This document shows positions 1 through 7,901 of a DNA stretch of 18,792 bases, one piece after another (positions within the stretch are counted from its first letter, which is position 1; each line of letters starts with the position of its first letter). Both the position numbers and the translations under genes were made by a program. The notes beneath the pieces are model-generated. The model did no database searches and was not told the origin of the DNA. It saw nothing but the letters and a program-made list of their open reading frames with translations. This DNA is from an uncultured Planctomycetaceae bacterium (lineage in GTDB: Bacteria > Planctomycetota > Planctomycetia > Pirellulales > Pirellulaceae). The stretch is taken from assembly GCA_903927685.1 (NCBI GenBank), contig CAIYOB010000214.1, forward strand, positions 1 through 18,792. Reading direction: 5' to 3'.

Positions 1-1
1 C

Positions 2-2809
2 CCGCCGCGGGCCGAGGAAGGGCGTGCGGATTGGCAAGTCGTCCCCGACCCGCCGCGCGAATCGGCCGTGATTCCGGCGACCGCCGACATTCGCATCTCG
101 GTGCCCGGCGGCATCGGTCAGGAGAACGTCCTCTTTGCCGGACCTGGCAGTCCCTTCGTCGCGTTGCGGAACGGCGATTCGGGCGGCGGGTGGGAGATGT
201 GGGACCTGCGGACCGGACAGCGCGTGGGCGCGATTCGCGAAGCCCTTACGGGCGTGACCAAGCTGGCGATCAGCCCCGACGGAAGACACCTGGCGGCGGT
301 CTCATTCCAGTTCCAGGGCAAGATTCGCATCTGGTCGTTCGAAACGGGCAAGGCGGTGGCTGATGTCGAGCTCGGCGGTCCGTTCGGCGGCGTCTACGGC
401 CTGGATTTCGCCGGGCCGGATCGCCTGGTCGCGGCGCTGCCGACGGAGAAAGGCCTGCTGGTCTGGGACTGGGCCGCGGCCACGCGGGTCGCCAAGGTGG
501 ACCTCTACCCGACACCGATGCAAGACGCTTACGCCATCAGTCCCGGCGGCAGCTACGCGGCGATCGTCAAGGACCAGCGGATCGAATTGGTCGACCTCCG
601 CAACGGCGTCCATGCCGGCGACCTCGCTTTGCCCGCCGGAGCGACGTCGGGTTTCGCGCCGATTCGGGCGGCCGATTTCTCGGCCGACGGGCGCGAGTTC
701 GCGGTGTTGGTCGAGCAGAGCCAGCAGAAACGTCTCTGCTGCTGGTCGCTCGCCGATGGCCAACTCGTGGCCCAGCACGCGTTGAGCGACCGCGTGCCGC
801 GGCACATGTCGGCCGGCTCGAACGCGCGATCCGTCGCCATCGACTGGATCCCCGGGGACAAGGGCTGGCTGGTCTACGGCGCGGCCCTGGTCGATCGCCA
901 GCAGGGCGGGCCGGTGTGGGTCGCTGAGGGCCGCGGACTGGCCCTGCTGGGCCGCAACTTCCGCCGCGTCGTCGACGGCCAACGGATGCTGGTCATGTCC
1001 GGCGAGTTGCGCTCGTGTACGCTGGCGCTCGAATCGATCCCCTGGGACACGATCGCCGCGAGCCAGCGGATCGTGGCCGAGGGCGGCACGGTCGCCGATC
1101 TTGGGCTGCCGCCGCTGACGCAGCCCGACTGGACGGCGGTCAAGCAACGCTCCCTGGCCGACGAACCGGCCGACTTTGCGCCCCACCAGCCGGCGGCCGC
1201 GGCCGCCGTCGCGAGCTTCCGCGGGCTGCGGCTCGATGCGCGATTGGGCGTGGTGCAGAAGGTCTGTTTTTCCGCACCCGACGCAGGACGCGTGCTCGTC
1301 AACGCTGATCCGCGCGACCCGACCTCGCGCAAGTTCGACATGATCGGCGCGCAGGCCGGCCCACTGAGCGATCTGTACGACCTGGGTACGGGGCAGCGCG
1401 TGGCGCAGTTCGACATCCCCTTCGCCGCCGAGTTGCTGGATTTCAGCCCCTCGGGCACGTGGGGCCTGTTTCGCCACATGCCCGACAAGGACCGCCTGGA
1501 CATCTTCGACCTGACGACGGGCAAGCACGTGCGCGGCTTCCGCCCGGTGCGGGAGAGCGGCGCGTCGCCCGCCGAGACAGTGAAGTGGGCGGGGTTGCTG
1601 GACGAGGAACGGCTGCTGACGCTCAGCAGCACCGGCCGGCTGGTGCTGTGGTCGCTGAAGGACTGCCGGGCCGAATACGAATTGCCATCCAGCGCCAGCG
1701 CGCACGCGTTCGTCGACGCCAGCCGAACCTACGTGGCGTTGGGAGGCGACGGCGAGGTCCAGCTGATCGAAGGCCGCACGGGAAGACCGTGCGGTCGGCT
1801 GCCCTTGCCCGCATCCCCGCCGGCCGCGCTGGTCATGAGCTACGCCGCCTTCCGCCAAGACGGCCAACGGTTGGCGGCGTCGTTCTACCTGGACCAGCGC
1901 CGGCGGCGACTGATTGTATGGGAGACGGTGCCAGCCAAGATCCTGTGCGACCTGACGCTGCGTGCCGAATCGTTCGGGCTGACCTGGACCGGCCCGGACC
2001 ATGTGGCGCTGTACGAGGCGATGACTCGCGACCAGTTGCCGAGCGTCCGGCGGCAAGTCACGCTCGTCGACGTGGCCGCCCGCCGCGTCGTCTGGAAGTA
2101 TCTGCTCGACATCGGCGCCGACAAGATCGTCGGCCCGGACGATCGGCTGTGGTGCTGCGCGATGGAAGGCACCCAGGCACGACGCCTGATCGCGGTCGCC
2201 CTGCCCGATCCCAAGGCGTCGGAAGTCATCGCCGCCGTCCCGCCTCCCAAGCCTCTGTTTGGCCGCGACACGAAAGTCGCGTTGCAGATCCGGATCGGCG
2301 GCATGCCGGACGAACTGGAAGACCGGCGCAAGCGCGAAGACCAAATCGACCGCGAGCTGCGCCGGCACTTCACCGACGCTTTGCAGGAGCGAGGCGTAAC
2401 GGTCGCCTCGTCGGCGCCCGCGACGCTGACCGTCGCGATCAAGACGCTCACCAGCGACGAGTTGATCGTGATCCGCACGCGGCTCGGACTCCGCGGTTCG
2501 CACACGATTGTGCTCGCCAAGTCGGCGGTCCATGCGCGGCTGGCCATTGAAATGCAGGCCGACAAGCAGAGTTCGTCGACGGTGCTGTGGGAAGAGGAAA
2601 CGCTCGTGGAATCGGCCGAGGTCCACCGGGACGAATGCCCGAAGGACTTGCCGCTGAGCGCCTTTATTCAGCTGCGGCAATGGGAATCGGCGCGGGACTG
2701 GTGCCAGCGCACGCCGCTGCCGACAGAATTGTACCATCCCGACGCCTACCGCGGACTGGGCGAGTCGTCGCTCACGGCGACGGGCGTCCAGTTTATCCGC
2801 CGGTACTGA
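2..2809 (+). CDS. WD40-like beta-propeller protein with a C-terminal alpha/beta-type domain, 5' partial
   Basis: The reading frame is open to the left edge of the window, so the N-terminus is missing. A GTG at 68 could start a 913-residue protein, but the codons before it also read as protein (a W-Q-V-V-P-D-P-P stretch), so I treat the gene as truncated. Numbered from 68, about ten blade-like units end in motifs such as MWDLRTGQRVG (44-54), IWSFETGKAV (88-97), VWDWAAATRV (132-141) and, further on, LYDLGTGQRVA, IFDLTTGKHV and LWSLKDC. These are degenerate WD40/YVTN-type repeats, which usually form protein-binding propellers. From about residue 735 the repeats stop and a separate charged domain of about 175 residues follows, with an R/K/E/D-rich helix (DELEDRRKREDQ) and alternating strands. 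I do not recognise this tail. No membrane segment is visible. Function is unknown; scaffolding or sensing would be a guess. The next gene begins 79 bases downstream. Confidence 0.8.
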   Translation, partial: PPRAEEGRADWQVVPDPPRESAVIPATADIRISVPGGIGQENVLFAGPGSPFVALRNGDSGGGWEMWDLRTGQRVGAIREALTGVTKLAISPDGRHLAAVSFQFQGKIRIWSFETGKAVADVELGGPFGGVYGLDFAGPDRLVAALPTEKGLLVWDWAAATRVAKVDLYPTPMQDAYAISPGGSYAAIVKDQRIELVDLRNGVHAGDLALPAGATSGFAPIRAADFSADGREFAVLVEQSQQKRLCCWSLADGQLVAQHALSDRVPRHMSAGSNARSVAIDWIPGDKGWLVYGAALVDRQQGGPVWVAEGRGLALLGRNFRRVVDGQRMLVMSGELRSCTLALESIPWDTIAASQRIVAEGGTVADLGLPPLTQPDWTAVKQRSLADEPADFAPHQPAAAAAVASFRGLRLDARLGVVQKVCFSAPDAGRVLVNADPRDPTSRKFDMIGAQAGPLSDLYDLGTGQRVAQFDIPFAAELLDFSPSGTWGLFRHMPDKDRLDIFDLTTGKHVRGFRPVRESGASPAETVKWAGLLDEERLLTLSSTGRLVLWSLKDCRAEYELPSSASAHAFVDASRTYVALGGDGEVQLIEGRTGRPCGRLPLPASPPAALVMSYAAFRQDGQRLAASFYLDQRRRRLIVWETVPAKILCDLTLRAESFGLTWTGPDHVALYEAMTRDQLPSVRRQVTLVDVAARRVVWKYLLDIGADKIVGPDDRLWCCAMEGTQARRLIAVALPDPKASEVIAAVPPPKPLFGRDTKVALQIRIGGMPDELEDRRKREDQIDRELRRHFTDALQERGVTVASSAPATLTVAIKTLTSDELIVIRTRLGLRGSHTIVLAKSAVHARLAIEMQADKQSSSTVLWEEETLVESAEVHRDECPKDLPLSAFIQLRQWESARDWCQRTPLPTELYHPDAYRGLGESSLTATGVQFIRRY

Positions 2810-2888
2810 GAACAGCGGCGCGCCCCCCGACGTTCAATCCTGGCACGTGACAAGCACCAAAGAAGGACTGTGAAGCAAGGAACCCAGC

Positions 2889-4262
2889 ATGAGCAGACAA
2901 CTAGTGCATCCGCGGGACGAGATCATGCGGACGATGGAGCGGATCTATCGGTATCGGATGACGACCACGTCCGGCGGCAATCTGTCGATTCGTGACGCCG
3001 GCGGCGAGATCTGGATTACCCCGGCGCGAGTGGACAAGGGCAGCCTGACGCGGGCCGATATCGTCTGCGTCGCGCCGGACGGCTCCGTCGAAGGCCCCCA
3101 CCGGCCGTCGTCGGAGTTTCCCTTTCACCAGGCCGTGTATGACGTCCGGCCGGATCTCCGCGCGGTCGTCCATGCCCACCCCGTCGCCTTGGTCGCCTTC
3201 AGCATCTGCCATGAAACGCCCGACACGCGTCTGTTTCATCAAGCCCATGCGGTCTGCGGCCGGATCGGCTTCGCGCCGTACGCGTTGCCCGGCAGCCGGC
3301 AACTCGGCACGAACATCGCCGCGGCGTTCCAGGCCGGCTGTGACAGCGTGATCCTGGAGAACCACGGCGTTGTCGTCGGCGGCGAGTCGCTGGCCCAGGC
3401 CTTCCAGCGGTTCGAGGCGTTCGAGTTTGCCGCGAAAACGGCGATCAAGGCCCGGCAGACGGGCACGGTCCGCTATCTGACGGACGCGCAATTGGAACAG
3501 GTGCGCCGCCGCAGCGTGGCGCTCGAGTCGTTTGCTCCCGCGCCCGCCACGGCCCGGGAACAGGAACTGCGGCGGCAACTGCAGTTGTTTCTCCAGCGCG
3601 GTTGCCGGCAACGGCTGTTCATCAGCACGGAAGGCAGTTTCTCCGCTCGCCTCGGCGACGATTCGTTCCTGATCACGCCGACTCAGCAGGATCGCGAGTC
3701 GCTGGAGATCGCCGACTTGGTGCTGGTCCAAGGCGGTCGGCGCGAGGCCGGCAAGAAGGCCAGCCGTGCCGTCTTGGCACATCAAGCCATCTATCGGAAG
3801 CATCCGCACGTCCAGGCGATTGTCTTTGCCCATCCGGTCAATGCGACGGCGTTCAGCGTGACCGATGCGGTGTTCAGCACGCGGACGATTCCCGAAAGCT
3901 ACGTCTTTCTGCGGGACGTGCGGCGCGTGCCGTACGGCCTGCAGTACCTGCCCAGCGGCGAGATCGCCGACTGCGTGGATGCCGCGGCCCCGGCCGCGCT
4001 GCTGGATAACGACGGCGTCCTGGTGACCGGCTCCAGTGTCCTGGATGCCTTTGACCGGCTCGAAGTCCTCGAGTCCACGGCGGAAGCGGTCATCAACGCG
4101 CAGGCAATCGGCCGCGTATCCGTCATGCCGGACGCGGCGATCGACGAACTCCGCGCGGTCTTCCATGGCGACGCGGACCAACGGGACCGCGCGACTTGCC
4201 CGCCGGAGGACAGCACGAGCAGTCGCATCCTGGTCGACAGCTCATGCCAGGCATCGGAGTAG
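2889..4262 (+). CDS. Tandem class II aldolase/adducin-family protein (second domain degenerate)
   Basis: The protein has 457 residues and two class II aldolase/adducin domains. Domain 1 (about 8-205) has SGGNLSIR (28-35), the catalytic-type Glu76 in SSEF, the zinc pair His95/His97 in HAHP, and the third zinc ligand His159 in ENHG. It is therefore a plausible metal-dependent aldolase or epimerase of the FucA/RhaD/AraD type acting on a sugar phosphate; the substrate cannot be read. Domain 2 (about 223-427) keeps the fold pattern ([18 protein letters not shown]), but Glu76 aligns with Ala294, His95 with Phe313, and His159 with Asp375. Only His315 remains, so this half is probably non-catalytic. 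The ATG at 2889 has an AAGGA element 7 bases upstream. A short low-complexity tail (428-457) follows domain 2. Downstream, a broken hydrolase gene starts 5 bases after the stop, as in an operon. An alternative is a decarboxylase or a purely structural protein. Confidence 0.88.
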   Translation: MSRQLVHPRDEIMRTMERIYRYRMTTTSGGNLSIRDAGGEIWITPARVDKGSLTRADIVCVAPDGSVEGPHRPSSEFPFHQAVYDVRPDLRAVVHAHPVALVAFSICHETPDTRLFHQAHAVCGRIGFAPYALPGSRQLGTNIAAAFQAGCDSVILENHGVVVGGESLAQAFQRFEAFEFAAKTAIKARQTGTVRYLTDAQLEQVRRRSVALESFAPAPATAREQELRRQLQLFLQRGCRQRLFISTEGSFSARLGDDSFLITPTQQDRESLEIADLVLVQGGRREAGKKASRAVLAHQAIYRKHPHVQAIVFAHPVNATAFSVTDAVFSTRTIPESYVFLRDVRRVPYGLQYLPSGEIADCVDAAAPAALLDNDGVLVTGSSVLDAFDRLEVLESTAEAVINAQAIGRVSVMPDAAIDELRAVFHGDADQRDRATCPPEDSTSSRILVDSSCQASE

Positions 4263-4267
4263 AAAGG

Positions 4268-5363
4268 ATGACCATCGTGCGCAAGATTCTGACTGTCTTC
4301 TTCCTGGCAGCGTTTCCCTTGGCCGTTTGGCCCGCGCCGACGGCCCGGGGACTGGAATAGGCCTACGCCCCGTACAACGAAGGCCAAATGGACCCACAGT
4401 TGACGGGCTGGCTTCCGCGGCTACAAGACCATCAACATCGGCATCGGCGGGGACAAGACGCAGAACGTGCTGTGGCGTTTGGACCACGGGGGCGTCGAAG
4501 GTCTGGAACCGCGCGTGGTGGTGGTTATGATCGGCAACAACAACATGTTCTTCCCTCCGGAGACGGGCATCGAGCCGGCAGCCCAAGGCATCCAGGTGTG
4601 CGTGGCCAACGTGCGTGACAAGTTCCCGCAAGCGGAAGTGATCGTCGCGAAAACTCTGCCCGCTCACGCCCCCGGCAACCGGTTCTACGAAGATATCACG
4701 AAGACCAACGCGGCGCTCGATCCGCTGCAACTGGACGGCGACCCCAAAGTCCACGTGCTCGACCTGACGAACGACTTCGCCAACGCGGACGGCACGCTGA
4801 AGAAAGAACTCTTCACGCCCGACAACATCCACCTTTCGTTAGCCGGCTACGGCGTGTATGCGGAACGGCTGAAGCCCTTGTTGGACCGCTTCCTGGGCGG
4901 CCGCAGCGTGGGCGGCGAGGTCGTCTGGCCGCAGAAAGCCACCAGTGCCTCGGCTCCCGCCCAATCGCCTTCACGACCCGTCTTGGCTTCGTTGGCAAAC
5001 GAGGGAGCTTCCCTCGCCGAGTGTGCTTGGGTAGCAAAGAGCGAATACACCCGCAGGCCCGGCCACGAGGTGCAGAAGCATCTGCCGGAAATGTGGTTCG
5101 TCACTCCAACGGCAGCCCGTTGGGGCAAGGACGGCGAAGAGAATCTCTGGGTGGCGCTTCACGCCACGTGCGTCGAGAACCTCCGCCTGAGCTGTCCGCC
5201 GTCCCAGATCGTTCTCGTCAAAATCCTGCCGGCCTTCGACCCGAGCAAGGAAGTCGGCGCGAAGGTCCGCGAAATCAACGCGACGCTCGACAGGCTGCGC
5301 CGCACTCAGACGCCGATCCCGAACGCCTGCTCCGCCGCAAGCTCTTCGTCGACCGCGCCTTGA
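4268..5363 (+). pseudogene. Decayed secreted SGNH/GDSL-type hydrolase
   Basis: An ATG at 4268 begins a 30-residue signal-peptide-like sequence (MTIVRKILTVFFLAAFPLAV, then WPAPTARGLE) that ends at a TAG (4358-4360). A different frame, blocked upstream by a TGA at 4401-4403, then carries a clear SGNH hydrolase core from about 4419. It reads INIGIGGDKTQNVLWRL, then a block III-like MIGNNN, and the catalytic Asp/His pair in PDNIHLS (Asp codon 4821, His codon 4830). The block I segment with the nucleophilic serine (GDS) is not visible, and only 58 bases separate the first stop from the core, too few to hold it. After the first hydrolase unit (to about 4900), a low-complexity linker leads to a second remnant (about 5140-5330) with IVLVKILPAFDPSKEVGAKV, which resembles IVAKTLPAHAPGN of the first unit. 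The longest remaining frame is 4467-5363 from a GTG. I interpret this as deletion plus frameshift in a once tandem secreted esterase; a sequencing error could explain the frame change but not the missing block. Confidence 0.72.
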
Positions 5364-5453
5364 TCCCGGAAACCCCCGTCGCCGCGAAACGCCGGCGTTG
5401 GTGAACGGTATTGACGCCAGCCGCCGGTGGCTCAGGCTTTCGAATCCGGCGTC

Positions 5454-5500
5454 TGCACCGACACGGTGCAAGGCCTCCGCCGCCTCAGCCATGCGGCGGA
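5454..5500. terminator. Two adjacent hairpins between convergent genes
   Basis: A perfect 7-bp stem with a 3-base loop (TGCACCG-ACA-CGGTGCA, 5454-5470) lies next to a longer GC-rich inverted repeat (5472-5483 pairing with 5493-5505 with one bulge, core CCGCCGC/GCGGCGG). The second one overlaps the stop codon of the activator gene on the - strand. The position between the ends of two convergent genes fits a bidirectional terminator, but there is no clear T-run on either side, so the call rests on structure and location only. Confidence 0.4.
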
Positions 5501-6282
5501 CGGCCTTCGCGTCGGCGTTGTCCCGCCAGGATGGCGGCCCCCAGGGCGCACGTCAGCTGCGGGTCGGGAGCGATGACGACGGGCTTGCCCAAGGCGTTCT
5601 CCAGCGCAGCCTGCATTCCCGGCACGAGGGCCACGCCGCCCGTAAAGACAATCGGCTCCGGCAGATTCCGCCCGGCCATGGCTACGACGCGCGAGGCGAC
5701 CGCGGCCTGGACGCCGGCCACAATGTCCTCGGCCGAGACGTCGGACGCCAGCAGCCCGATGATCTCCGTCTCGGCGAACACCACGCACATGCTGCTGATC
5801 GTCGCGGCCGTGCGACTGTCGGCGGCCAGGGCCCCCAACTCCGCAAGCTTGACGCCCAAGCGTGCCGCCACGACCTCGAGGAACCGGCCCGTGCCCGCGG
5901 CGCAGCGGTCGTTCATCACGAAATCGGCGACCCCCCCGTCCGGTTTCAGCCGCAGGACCTTGCTGTCCTGGCCGCCGATGTCGATCACGGCGTGCGCGGC
6001 CGGCACGCGTCGGCGCACTCCCCAGCCCTGGCAGGTCACCTCGGTCACGGCGGCGTCCGCAAAGCGGATCAAGCGCCGCCCATAGCCCGTCGCCACGATC
6101 GCCTCGACATCGCCGCGGGTCAAACCTTGCTGACCCAGCAAGTCATCCAGCAACTGGCCTGCCAACGCATCCTGGTCGATGCTCTGGTCGCGCACGCCGG
6201 CCGCGACGATGCCAGCGGCCTCGGGCTCGATCAACACGACCTTCAGCGTTCTCGATCCGGCGTCGATGCCAGCACAGATCAT
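5485..6282 (-). CDS. BadF/HgdC-type ATPase, activator of 2-hydroxyacyl-CoA dehydratase-family enzymes
   Basis: This 265-residue protein matches the length of HgdC-type activators (component A), homodimeric [4Fe-4S] ATPases that pass one low-potential electron to a dehydratase or reductase with ATP hydrolysis. The ASKHA-fold phosphate loop is CAGIDAGSRTLK (3-14), the second nucleotide motif is IDIGGQDSK (100-108), and the adenosine-site motif is FTGGVALVPGM (213-223). The cluster cysteines are Cys127 in NDRCAAGTGRF and Cys166 in SSMCVVFAETE, the same numbers as the ligands of Acidaminococcus HgdC. The ATG has an AAAGG element 8-9 bases upstream. The gene is the last of the - strand block, 251 bases beyond the large dehydratase-like subunit, and has its own promoter-like element. 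It is the only activator in the window and probably serves all three HgdA/B-type proteins encoded upstream. Which member of the superfamily it activates (dehydratase, benzoyl-CoA-type reductase or double-cubane reductase) is not decidable from its sequence. Confidence 0.93.
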   Translation of the reverse strand: MICAGIDAGSRTLKVVLIEPEAAGIVAAGVRDQSIDQDALAGQLLDDLLGQQGLTRGDVEAIVATGYGRRLIRFADAAVTEVTCQGWGVRRRVPAAHAVIDIGGQDSKVLRLKPDGGVADFVMNDRCAAGTGRFLEVVAARLGVKLAELGALAADSRTAATISSMCVVFAETEIIGLLASDVSAEDIVAGVQAAVASRVVAMAGRNLPEPIVFTGGVALVPGMQAALENALGKPVVIAPDPQLTCALGAAILAGQRRREGRPPHG

Positions 6283-6381
6283 CGAAGGCGGCCTTTCTGG
6301 AAGTCGGAAACACGACCGGCGTGGGAGAGGGTCAGGACGAGGATGGACTGACCAGGAGCCTGCTTTCCCCGCAACGGAGCC

Positions 6382-6409
6382 AGTGTAGCGGGGCAGGCGG
6401 GGAAATCAA
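6382..6409 (-). promoter_or_regulatory. Promoter-like element upstream of the activator gene
   Basis: On the - strand, TTGATT (6404-6409) is followed after 16 bases by TACACT (6382-6387), a fair match to a sigma70-type -35/-10 pair. It lies in the 251-base gap before the activator gene and would give an untranslated leader of about 95 bases. The remainder of the gap holds no gene that I can support. This would allow the activator to be expressed apart from the upstream operon. Pattern match only. Confidence 0.4.
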
Positions 6410-6533
6410 CGGGGCGGCCGATGACTGGCTGCCGACGACTGGCGGCCGACGTGGCAGGGCGAACGACTGTCCGCCGGGGCGGCTGGCGGGTGTGGCGTCC
6501 CGGCTTGCATCCGCGACGCCGTGGCCCGCCGAC

Positions 6534-7901
6534 TCACCCTGCCGTTTCGACCAGCGCCTCGAGCCGAGTCCGCAGGTTGGGCTCGAGCGCATCGGTGATG
6601 GGGGGCACTTCGATCTCCACCACGGGCAGGCCCAGGCGGGTCCGGACCGCGTCGGCGATGACCAGGCCCTCCAGGCCGCAATGGCTGGCGCCGGGAATCC
6701 GGGAAACGACCACCGCCTGGGCCGCGAACTCGTGCGCCTCGCGGCAAATGCGCTCGGCGCGATCGGCGGGCGAACCGACCAGCGGATCCGCCAGGGCACA
6801 GCGCGACAGGGCCTCCAGCGGTGCGGCGTCCTCCGGGATCGGGTCAAGGGCATGGCAGAACAGGTACTCCGAGCCGCAGACTCGCCCGCCAACCTCTTCC
6901 AGCAGGTTCATGACCCGCAAGTCAGCTACGGGGTTCACCCAGTAGACACGCACCGCCTGGGCCGGCAGCACGCCCTGTCTGGCGGCGACCCGCCGCCGGA
7001 CTTCGGCCAGCAGATCCTCCAGCACGTCGATGGCCTCGACCTGGTCCGAGCAGAAGTGGATGGCGAGCATCTCGGCCACAAGCATCTCCAAGGCCGGCAG
7101 GGGACAGGGCTCGGCCGTGTAGCCCAGCCGCCGCAGCTCTCGGAGCCGGGTTCGCACCTGGTTGGCCCGCCGGATGCCCGCGCGCAGCCGATCGTCGCTT
7201 AGCCGCTGGCCGGTCCATTCCTCCAGGGCCGTGCGAATCCGTTCCAACTCGGCGTGCACAAACGCCACTTGGCAAGCCGGCGCCGCAAAGCCGCCGGGCA
7301 AGGTCACCACTTCCTCGCCCGCCTCGGGGCGACGTCGATGCGGCATCTCCCACCACAGAATGGGATGCCCCAAGCGGACCAGTCGCTGGGCGATCGCCGA
7401 GACGTCGTCGCAGGTGGCTCCGACGCTGCACGTCAGCAGGTCGGGCAGCGGAAAATGGGCCTGGCCGACAAACGCACCCAGCATCGCCCGCACCGGACAG
7501 AACGATTCGTCTACGCCCAGCTGGTCAGCCAGCTCCAACAGGCCGGTCTGATTCTCCATGATGCACGGCAGCCACCAGGCGCCGTCCGGATAGAAAGCCA
7601 CGACCCGCTCCAGCGCATAGGCCATGACTGGAATCGTGCCCAGGTCCTTGAGCGTGCCCAGGATCCGCCAGCCCTGCTCGCGCGCCCGGCGCAGACGCTG
7701 CTCTTCGGTCAGCAGGAAATTCCACAAGCGCAGGGCCGCGGCCGAGTTGTCCAGGCGCAGTTTCTGCAGACGCCGGTCGCCGGCCTCGACGTGACGGCAC
7801 AGCGGCCCGCCGTACCACGGCTCCGCCAGCCCGGCCGCCAGCAACTCGGCATAGCGCTGGTCCCATTCGTCCAGGGTGATCCGCCGCGCCGGCACGCTCA
7901 T
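6534..7901 (-). CDS. 2-hydroxyacyl-CoA dehydratase-family protein, large (HgdA/BcrB-like) subunit
   Basis: The start is the ATG at 7901 (MSVPARRITL), which overlaps the upstream stop as ATGA and has GGAG 8 bases before it; an in-frame extension to 8003 would overlap the upstream gene and is unlikely. The 455-residue length is close to the large subunits of this superfamily (HgdA is about 475). Candidate cluster cysteines are Cys135 (SFCPVRA), Cys158 and Cys164 (LLTCSVGATCDD) and Cys408 (ASHCGLEG); the pattern PLPDLLTCSVGATCDD followed by a strand ending in WWEMP is typical of the family. The C-terminus ends in the usual LPVVEIEVPP strand. Known members bind a [4Fe-4S] cluster and perform radical dehydration of 2-hydroxyacyl-CoA or ring reduction after activation by an HgdC-type ATPase. 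The tight coupling suggests a heterodimer with the preceding subunit. The substrate is unknown, and divergence from characterised enzymes appears large. Confidence 0.82.
   Translation of the reverse strand: MSVPARRITLDEWDQRYAELLAAGLAEPWYGGPLCRHVEAGDRRLQKLRLDNSAAALRLWNFLLTEEQRLRRAREQGWRILGTLKDLGTIPVMAYALERVVAFYPDGAWWLPCIMENQTGLLELADQLGVDESFCPVRAMLGAFVGQAHFPLPDLLTCSVGATCDDVSAIAQRLVRLGHPILWWEMPHRRRPEAGEEVVTLPGGFAAPACQVAFVHAELERIRTALEEWTGQRLSDDRLRAGIRRANQVRTRLRELRRLGYTAEPCPLPALEMLVAEMLAIHFCSDQVEAIDVLEDLLAEVRRRVAARQGVLPAQAVRVYWVNPVADLRVMNLLEEVGGRVCGSEYLFCHALDPIPEDAAPLEALSRCALADPLVGSPADRAERICREAHEFAAQAVVVSRIPGASHCGLEGLVIADAVRTRLGLPVVEIEVPPITDALEPNLRTRLEALVETAG

Noticed and set aside
302..2737. An 811-codon open frame antisense to the WD40-like gene
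   Set aside because: It is a product of GC-rich codon usage; the translation has no family motifs, is rich in Arg, Gln and Pro, and the + strand frame has clear repeats.
2901..4181. A 426-codon open frame antisense to the tandem aldolase gene
   Set aside because: No recognisable motifs; the sense strand encodes two clear aldolase-type domains with metal ligands.
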